Source: Nakamurella deserti
GTDB lineage: Bacteria; Actinomycetota; Actinomycetes; Mycobacteriales; Nakamurellaceae
NCBI RefSeq assembly: GCF_003260015.1
Contig: NZ_QCXS01000003.1
Location: 238,315 to 302,314, forward strand
Reading direction: 5' to 3'
DNA length: 64,000 nt
In this document: in pieces, positions 58,339 to 64,000 of the stretch
Position numbering within the stretch: position 1 is the first letter of the stretch
Layout of the letters: every line of letters begins with the position of its first letter
Notes under the pieces: generated by a model
What the model was told of the DNA's origin: nothing
Database searches by the model: none
The model's input: only the letters and a program-made list of their open reading frames with translations
Made by a program: the position numbers and the translations under genes

Positions 58339-60572
58339 CCGACCAGGCGACGACCGGCGATCCGACCGAGGAGATCCGTCCCCTGCCACCCGTGACCGGC
58401 GGTTCCCGTGTGACACCGCGGATGCTGGCGCTGGGCGTCACCGCCGTGCTCGCGGTGCTGGTGCCGTTGCTGGCCACCGTGGACCTCGACGTCGCCGGCC
58501 GCCCGCTGCTCGCCTCGTTGTTTATGCTGCTCGTCCCTGGTGTGCCAATAGTCCTGTGCCTGCGGCTGCGCAGCGGTCTGGCCACGGCGGTCCTGGCGGT
58601 CGCCGCGAGCTTCAGCTACCACAGCGTCTACGGGACCTTCGCGATCAAAGACGCGTTCTGGCATCCGGTCGGCGGGTCCTGGTTCGCCACCGTCATCGCG
58701 CTGGGCTTCACCGTCCTCGCGTTGCGCCCGGAGCAGCGGTCCGCGGTTCCCGCGCCGCCGATCGGCGAGCGACTGCGGTCCGTGGTCGCCGACCGGGTGC
58801 GCCTGATCAGCCTCAGCGCCGTCCTGATCGCCGGCCTGCTGTGGTTCTGGGAGACGCAGACGATCGTCCTCGACGACGCCGCGGCTTACGGTCTCTTCGA
58901 GGTGGTCAGCTGGCGCTTCGTGCTGGCGCTGATCGTGCTGTCCGCGGTCACCGGCTACAGCCTGCTACGGGCCCGCATCGACCAGCTGGTCCTCACGCTG
59001 GCGGTCACCGTCTGGGCGCTGGTCGGCTACGCCACGGTGCCGGTCGCCGACGGTCAGGGCAGCGTTCCCGTCGGGTGGGTGCACGTCGGCTTCATCCAGT
59101 ACATCTCCGAGAACGGCGCGGTCCCCAGCAGCTACGACGCCCGGTTCAGCTGGCCCGGCTTCTTCGCCGCCGGCGCGCAACTGGTCTCGCTGGGCGGCAC
59201 CGTCGATGCCCGCAGCTTTCTGGTCCTCGCTCCGGTGGTCTACTTCCTGGCCGCTCTTCCCGGGTTGCTGCTGATCGCCCGCTCCATCACCCACTCCTGG
59301 CGGTGGTCGTGGGTCGCGGTGCTCGTCTTCGTGGTGACCAACTGGTACCAGCAGGACTACTTCTCCCCGCAGGCCACCGCGTTCGTCATCTACGTCGCGG
59401 TCATCGGCACGCTGCTGTGGATGATCGACACGGCGGTGGTGCCGCGGCTGCGCGGCAACCTGGCGGCCAAGGTCATCGGCGCCCTCAAACGCACGCCGGC
59501 TCTACCGGAGGCTATGAGCGCCCGCTCCGCGCAGGGCCTGGGCATCGTGCTCACCCTGCTCTGCGGTGGACTGGTGGTGACCCACCAGCTGACCCCGTTC
59601 ACGATGATCTTCGCGCTGGTCGGCTTCGCCGTCACCGGGCTCACCCGCTACCGGCTGTTGTGGGTCGCCACCGGGCTGATCTTCGTCGGCTACTTCAGCT
59701 ACGGTGCGATCGACTTCTGGATCGGACACCTCGACGGCCTGCTGGGTGACGTCGGCAAGGTCGGCAATGCGGTGACCGCCGGCGTCGGTGGCCGCATCGT
59801 CGGTGACGCGACGTACCAGTCCAACCAGTACGTCCGTATCGGCTGGTCGTTGCTGCTGCTCGCTCTGGGCGCCGTCGGTGTGTGGACACTGCGCCGGCGG
59901 CGCGAGGCGCTGCTGCTGGCCGGGCTCGCCTGCGCGCCGTTCGCCCTGCTGGTCGTGCAGAGTTACGGGGGCGAGGTCGTCATCCGCTCGTTCCTCTACG
60001 CCTCCCCCGTGTTGGCTCCGCTGGCGGCCTCGGCCATCCGCTCCGGCCTCGAGCTGGTCCGTTCGCGACGCGCGACCACCCCCACCTCCACCGTCCCGGC
60101 AGACCAGCGCCGATCGGTGCTCGTCGGCACGGCGGTCATGGTGCCCGTGCTGGTGGTGTCGGGTCTGCTGCTCACCTTCACCCGCGGGCTCAACGCCTCG
60201 TTCGAGCGGACACCGCCCGATCAGGCCGCTGCCGCACAGATGATGTACGACCGGACCGTCCCCGGCGACAATGTCGGTCTGCCCCTGTTCTCCGGTCTGA
60301 CGCCGTATCTCCAGCTGACCGAAGTGCGAACTCGGTATGTACTCGCCGAGACCTGCGTCGGCTCGACCCTCACCGAGTGCATCGCCGACCCGCTGCCGCG
60401 GTTCGTGCTGATCACCCGCACCCAGGACCGCGTCGGTGAGCTGACCCGCAGCCGCCCGCCCGGCTGGGTCTGGGAACTCGGCCAGCAGCTGATCGACTCG
60501 GGTGAGTACACCCGGACCTACGAGGGACCCGATGCCTGGCTCCTGGAACTCAACGCGCAGGGAGCGTCCTGA
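58332..60572 (+). CDS. Large polytopic membrane protein, possibly GT-C-like
   Basis: The protein has 746 residues. GGAGGAGG precedes ATG 58332. It has about fourteen hydrophobic helices and a soluble C-terminal part of about 140 residues (from MMYDRTVPGDNVGLPLF) with cysteines in AETCVGSTLTECIADPL. The loop FIQYISENGAVPSSYDARFS followed by WPGFF is extracytoplasmic. The layout of many helices with a C-terminal soluble domain recalls GT-C glycosyltransferases and some Wzy-like polymerases, but I recognise no diagnostic motif. It stands between a flippase and a small membrane protein, so a role in extracytoplasmic sugar transfer or polymerisation is likely. Confidence 0.75.
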   Translation: MVTDQATTGDPTEEIRPLPPVTGGSRVTPRMLALGVTAVLAVLVPLLATVDLDVAGRPLLASLFMLLVPGVPIVLCLRLRSGLATAVLAVAASFSYHSVYGTFAIKDAFWHPVGGSWFATVIALGFTVLALRPEQRSAVPAPPIGERLRSVVADRVRLISLSAVLIAGLLWFWETQTIVLDDAAAYGLFEVVSWRFVLALIVLSAVTGYSLLRARIDQLVLTLAVTVWALVGYATVPVADGQGSVPVGWVHVGFIQYISENGAVPSSYDARFSWPGFFAAGAQLVSLGGTVDARSFLVLAPVVYFLAALPGLLLIARSITHSWRWSWVAVLVFVVTNWYQQDYFSPQATAFVIYVAVIGTLLWMIDTAVVPRLRGNLAAKVIGALKRTPALPEAMSARSAQGLGIVLTLLCGGLVVTHQLTPFTMIFALVGFAVTGLTRYRLLWVATGLIFVGYFSYGAIDFWIGHLDGLLGDVGKVGNAVTAGVGGRIVGDATYQSNQYVRIGWSLLLLALGAVGVWTLRRRREALLLAGLACAPFALLVVQSYGGEVVIRSFLYASPVLAPLAASAIRSGLELVRSRRATTPTSTVPADQRRSVLVGTAVMVPVLVVSGLLLTFTRGLNASFERTPPDQAAAAQMMYDRTVPGDNVGLPLFSGLTPYLQLTEVRTRYVLAETCVGSTLTECIADPLPRFVLITRTQDRVGELTRSRPPGWVWELGQQLIDSGEYTRTYEGPDAWLLELNAQGAS

Positions 60573-60805
60573 TGCAGAACCTCATCGTCGGCTGGCTCGG
60601 CATCGTGATCTTCGTGGTGGCGGTACTCGCCACGGTCGGAGCGGACTTCTTCCGGCAGCGTGATTCCGGCCCCCGGACCACCACCGCCGAGACGATCGCG
60701 GCCCGGACCCCCGGTGGCCGGGTGTTCTGGCTGACCGTCGTCTCGGTGCTGCTGGCGGTCGTCGCCGTGATCGCCACCGTCATCCGGCTCGCGACGCTGG
60801 CCTGA
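60572..60805 (+). CDS. Small two-helix membrane protein
   Basis: The protein has 77 residues. ATG 60572 overlaps the preceding stop by one base (TGATG), with GGAG upstream, so translation is coupled. The two membrane helices, NLIVGWLGIVIFVVAVLATV and VFWLTVVSVLLAVVAVIATV, are joined by a polar loop. I recognise no family. It is presumably an accessory subunit of the preceding membrane protein. Confidence 0.7.
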   Translation: MQNLIVGWLGIVIFVVAVLATVGADFFRQRDSGPRTTTAETIAARTPGGRVFWLTVVSVLLAVVAVIATVIRLATLA

Positions 60806-60818
60806 CCGACCCCACTGC

Positions 60819-60859
60819 ACGACAGAGCGCCCCGGCCGTCGGCCGGGGCGCTCTGTCGT
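60819..60859. terminator. Strong bidirectional terminator
   Basis: A perfect 19-bp inverted repeat (60819-60837 with 60841-60859; ACGACAGAGCGC... / ...GCGCTCTGTCGT) closes a GTC loop between convergent genes ending at 60805 and 60896. Confidence 0.85.
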
Positions 60860-60895
60860 GTGTGGGGGTGCGCGACGGGCCTCAGGCCCGCGACG

Positions 60896-62023
60896 TCACT
60901 TGTTGTAGGTGTAGACGCTGACCCAGTCGATCTCCAGGTGCCCGTCCCTGGTGATGGCCGGGTTGGCGCTGGTGGTCTCGGTCTGCAGGATCCAGTGCAT
61001 CGCGGTGTGCGGGACGTTCTTGGTGTCGTTGCCGACGACCTGGCCGTCGAGCAGGAAGGTCACGCGGGTGGGGGTCCATTCGATGCTCACGGTGTGCCAG
61101 TCGGTGAAGCTCACCTGGGTGTCGGCCCACGAGCAGTTCTGCATCGGGTTGCCCACGCAGTGGTTGAAGCCCCACATCTTGCTGTTCAGGCCGCCCTCGG
61201 GGAAGTCGATCTCACCCTCGTTCCAGTTGTTGGAGTCCGGCCACAGCAGCCAGGCCACCTTGTAGCCCGGCAGCGAGTCCGACTTGAAGCGGACCGAGAA
61301 CTTGCCGTACGTCTGGCCGGCCCACGGGGTGGTGACGATCGGGGCGGGGGCGGCGACCTGCGGTCGGCCGTCCTTCTTGTGCAGGAACATGTCCAGCTTG
61401 CCGTCGTGGACGGACAGGACGTCACGGTTGTAGGTGCCGCCCTTGAAGGAGTCGGCGAAGCCGTGGTAGGTCGAGAACTTGTTCTTGTAGACGTCACCGA
61501 AGGTGCCCGTGGGGGCGTTGGTGGTGAAGTCGTCGGAGAAGACCTGCTTCCAACCGGGCAGGTCCCCCTGCGGCATGGTGGTCACCGGGGTGGTGGAGGC
61601 CGGGGTGGTCCCGACGGTCGGGTCGGGCACGGTGACCACGAACGGCCTGGCCTTGTCCAGCGTCAGCCAGGCGCCCTCGTCGTAGGCGCAGGTCCAGTAG
61701 TTGTAGGTGCCCGGAGCCAGCGTCTGGGTGGCGGTGTGGGTGGTGCCGGTGGGGGTGACCCAGGCGTTCTGCGCCTTGATGAAGTCGACGTTGAGCTTGT
61801 TGGCCCCCCGCACGCAGACGCCGAACTTCTCGACGCTGGTGGCGACACTGGACTTGACGGTCGTCGTGGCGGTGACCTCGTAGCCGTGGACGGAGGCGGT
61901 GAGGGTGCCGGCGGACAACACCGGGGCGGCGGCGGCCTGGGCCGGTGCGGCCGCCAGGAGCAGGGAGCCGACGACGCCGGCCATCGTGAGGGATCGCAGT
62001 CGGCGGGTGGAGAAGAGAGCCAT
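60896..62023 (-). CDS. Secreted GH16 glycosidase, copy 3
   Basis: The protein has 375 residues from ATG 62023 (GAAAGG upstream), with a signal peptide ending near residue 33. The N-terminal module (35-132) has cysteines in GVCVRG and YWTCAY. A short Pro/Thr linker follows, then the GH16 domain with EGEIDFPEGG (E271, E276). It lacks the C-terminal tail of copy 1, and its protein ends DWVSVYTYNK. The DNA is nearly identical to copy 1 in long stretches (for example 61450-61507), so these two arose by recent duplication or are kept alike by gene conversion. Confidence 0.9.
   Translation of the reverse strand: MALFSTRRLRSLTMAGVVGSLLLAAAPAQAAAAPVLSAGTLTASVHGYEVTATTTVKSSVATSVEKFGVCVRGANKLNVDFIKAQNAWVTPTGTTHTATQTLAPGTYNYWTCAYDEGAWLTLDKARPFVVTVPDPTVGTTPASTTPVTTMPQGDLPGWKQVFSDDFTTNAPTGTFGDVYKNKFSTYHGFADSFKGGTYNRDVLSVHDGKLDMFLHKKDGRPQVAAPAPIVTTPWAGQTYGKFSVRFKSDSLPGYKVAWLLWPDSNNWNEGEIDFPEGGLNSKMWGFNHCVGNPMQNCSWADTQVSFTDWHTVSIEWTPTRVTFLLDGQVVGNDTKNVPHTAMHWILQTETTSANPAITRDGHLEIDWVSVYTYNK
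61450..61507 (-). repeat. Near-identical segment shared with the GH16 copy at 46225
   Basis: This is the partner of 46881-46938, with 57 of 58 bases identical and the same orientation. Confidence 0.8.
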
Positions 62024-62586
62024 CGGAGGTAGCCTTTCGGGAGGCACAGCGTGAGCGGTCTGAGTCAGCGGTCGACCGGCTTCTTGTTACTCACCGTGTC
62101 TTCCTAGATACGGACTGTAACGACGTTTGCGAGCGGCGGGAAGCTTTCTCCGAAGTCCGCCACCGCCTCCGCTGTCACCCTGGGTGACCACCCCTCGCGA
62201 CTGCTCCCCCGCTCCGACGCCTCGCCGTCCTCCCCTCGCGTGACGCGAACGTCACCCCGGCCCACCGACTCCCCGTCGAACGCGCGTTCGACAAAGGGGC
62301 CGCATCGGCATTGATCGGCGATCACGCGGGAACCGGTGTCGCGTTCCCCGCACCCCATCGGTGGCGATGGGACCACGGGAGAGCGCAGATGTGACCTGCC
62401 TCACGCTCACTCGGCGTCGTACCCGCCGCAGCCCTGACCCCGGATGACGCGGGCTCTGGCACGGGTCCGGTGAACGCGGTGCGTGACCAGCACCCGACCC
62501 AGCAGACACGGCCCGTGACAACAGACAGCGGCCGCACCGGGAAGATCCCGGTGCGGCCGCTGTGATGGGAATGCGGGTCGATCGGC
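62024..62586. other. Intergenic region upstream of GH16 copy 3
   Basis: The 563-bp gap has an AT-richer stretch at 62070-62145, the probable promoter zone of the minus-strand GH16 gene, and the terminator of the next gene at 62525-62563. No gene or riboswitch core was recognised. Confidence 0.4.
62525..62563 (-). terminator. Terminator after the FnIII/propeller gene
   Basis: A perfect 18-bp stem (62525-62542 with 62546-62563; ACAGCGGCCGCA... / ...TGCGGCCGCTGT) with an AGA loop lies 24 bases beyond the minus-strand stop at 62587. Confidence 0.85.
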
Positions 62587-63912
62587 TCAGCCGACGACCA
62601 CCACGTCCCTGAAGGAGCCCGACGCCAGCACGGTGGCTGCGCCACCGGCGGCCGGGATGCCGGCGAGTCCGTTCGACGACGCGAGGTAGAACGCGCCCTT
62701 GCCGTCCACCGCCAGATCGCCACCCTGCCCCGGGAGCGTCAGCCCGGAGACCGGGACCGCGCCTGCGGAGGTTCCGTCGGGGTTGATCACCTCGACCTGC
62801 TTGACCGTGTCGTCGTCCACGCAGGGAGGGTTCGGGTCCTCGGGGTGGTGAGGCGGCCCGACACACAGGTGGGTTGTCTCCAGGAGGTAGAACCGGTCAG
62901 CCGGCCCGACCGCCGCGGCGAACCGGACCAGCGAGTTCTCGACCGACTCGACGACCGTCGCACCGGCGGCCAACCGGGGCCACCAGGAGAACCCGCTGGC
63001 GCCGGTGGCGACCACGTTGATGTAGACGGTTCCCGCGTCGTCACCGAGCATGCCGCTCCCGAAGCAGTAGGCCAGGCAGTCGACCACCCGCGACGCCGGA
63101 GCCTCGCCCGGGGCGATGGTGACGATGGTGGTCTCGACGCTCTCGGTCACGTACTTGACGGTCACCGCACCGGCCGCGGTCACCGTGAAGTGATCGACGT
63201 CCTCGGTCGCGGTGAAGACCACGGTCTTCTTACCTGCCGGCGAGATCCGGACGATGTCCCGTCCGTTCACGGCATAGACGTTGCCCGCCTGGTCCACGTC
63301 GAGATCACCACTGACCCCGGTGGCGACGGTGGAGACCACACCACCCGCGGCGACCTTCTTGAGCGCCCCGCCGGCCGTGAAGTACACGTTGCCGCTCGCG
63401 TCCGCGACCAGGCCGGAGATGTCCGGTGCCGAGAACACCGTCACCGGCGTCCCACCCGTCGTCGGTACCGCGACCAACCTGCCGGCAGCGGTGTCCACGC
63501 TGTACACAGTGGGAACGCTCGCCGCGGCGGCCGGGGTGTAGGTCACCGTGGCTGCAGGGCTGCTGCCGGCCAGGCTCCAGGCCTTGACCGTGAACGAGAC
63601 GCGCACACCGGGCTTGAGATTGGCGAAGGTGCGCACGTACCCCTTCGAGGTGTTCCGATCGGCCTTCTGCCAGTACACGGATCGGGCGCCTCCGCCCTCC
63701 TTGACGATCGAGTAGCCGTAGATCTTCTTGGAACCCGCCTTCGCGGGCGACGACCAGCTCAGCACCGCCTGAGCCGGTGTCTTGCCGGCGGCGACGACCA
63801 CGGCAGAGGGCGCCGTCGGCTTCTCCCAGGTCGGCTTCGCCGCCGCCTGGGCCGGCGCCACCCACACCAGGCCCATCAGCACCGCACACAACAGGACCAG
63901 CACACGCTTCAT
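62587..63912 (-). CDS. Secreted FnIII plus NHL/propeller-like protein
   Basis: The protein has 441 residues. GGGGGAG precedes ATG 63912, and a signal peptide ends near residue 24 (APAQAAAKP). A fibronectin type III domain covers about 28-130 (AVLSWSSPAKAGSKKIYGYS, VSFTVKAWSLAGSSPAATVT). The rest is a beta-propeller with NHL/SMP-30-like repeats such as ISGLVADASGNVYFTAGGAL, LDVDQAGNVYAVNGRDIVRI and LAVDGKGAFYLASSNGLAGI. Cysteine pairs occur in DCLAYC and LCVG...PPC. No catalytic residues can be named. It is a probable extracellular binding protein. The first 88 bases beyond its start show nothing notable. Confidence 0.78.
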   Translation of the reverse strand: MKRVLVLLCAVLMGLVWVAPAQAAAKPTWEKPTAPSAVVVAAGKTPAQAVLSWSSPAKAGSKKIYGYSIVKEGGGARSVYWQKADRNTSKGYVRTFANLKPGVRVSFTVKAWSLAGSSPAATVTYTPAAAASVPTVYSVDTAAGRLVAVPTTGGTPVTVFSAPDISGLVADASGNVYFTAGGALKKVAAGGVVSTVATGVSGDLDVDQAGNVYAVNGRDIVRISPAGKKTVVFTATEDVDHFTVTAAGAVTVKYVTESVETTIVTIAPGEAPASRVVDCLAYCFGSGMLGDDAGTVYINVVATGASGFSWWPRLAAGATVVESVENSLVRFAAAVGPADRFYLLETTHLCVGPPHHPEDPNPPCVDDDTVKQVEVINPDGTSAGAVPVSGLTLPGQGGDLAVDGKGAFYLASSNGLAGIPAAGGAATVLASGSFRDVVVVG

Positions 63913-64000
63913 GAGAACTCCCCCACGACCACCCGACCCGCTTTTGCGGACGTCGAGCAGATTAACCAGATCGAGCAGCCCGGCATGGGTTTCCGCGCAT

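Noticed and set aside
1-64000. tRNA, rRNA, CRISPR array, insertion sequence or prophage
   Set aside because: None was seen on either strand. The repeats present are protein-domain repeats or gene duplications, and no transposase or integrase frame was found.

Overview
The window is chromosomal DNA from a very GC-rich actinobacterium. The codon use, GTG starts, actinobacterial PEP carboxylase, MazG and SurA-like lipoprotein all fit. The overall look resembles Nakamurella or the Geodermatophilaceae, but that placement is an impression and not a measurement. I see no rRNA, tRNA, CRISPR array, transposase, integrase or phage gene. Most of the sequence is a large exopolysaccharide (EPS)/cell-surface locus set among housekeeping genes.

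Left flank (1-2599): the first codons of a ribonucleotide reductase alpha subunit (minus strand) with two NrdR-box-like sites about 300 bp upstream, a Gfo/Idh/MocA oxidoreductase, and mazG. EPS block 1 (2622-31251): a TagD-like cytidylyltransferase, UDP-glucose 6-dehydrogenase, a low-molecular-weight tyrosine phosphatase, a BY-kinase (Wzz plus kinase), a Wzy-type polymerase/ligase, glycosyltransferases of the GT2, GT4 and DUF1972 types, a Wzx flippase, a CDP-alcohol phosphotransferase, a lipoprotein, an initiating polyprenyl glycosylphosphotransferase with a small membrane protein directly upstream, two PL14-like polysaccharide lyases, and two giant secreted propeller/FnIII/LamG/PKD proteins. 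Six minus-strand genes from 29048 down to 19316 are packed like one operon, and one of the giant proteins is encoded inside it.

Middle housekeeping genes (32203-36769): a SurA-like lipoprotein, ppc and a YdjM-type membrane hydrolase. Block 2 (36827-63912): a PhyH-type dioxygenase, two secreted proteins with malectin-like domains, a LuxR-type regulator with two HTH domains, three GH16 glycosidases sharing an extra N-terminal module, an OpgC-like membrane protein, a GT2, a one-module A-PCP-TE synthetase without a condensation domain, a GT14, a second flippase with a large polytopic membrane protein and a small membrane protein, and a FnIII/propeller secreted protein.

Reading the genes together: UDP-glucuronate from Ugd plus other sugars would be built on undecaprenyl phosphate by the initiating transferase and the glycosyltransferases. 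Wzx would flip the repeat unit and Wzy polymerise it, with chain length set by the BY-kinase and its phosphatase. The secreted lyases, GH16 enzymes and large lectin-like proteins would cut, bind or cross-link the product outside the cell. The uronic-acid content and the matrix role of the giant proteins are inferences. Start codons were chosen from Shine-Dalgarno sequences, signal peptides and family alignment, so several differ from the longest open frame. Promoters could not be called reliably anywhere.
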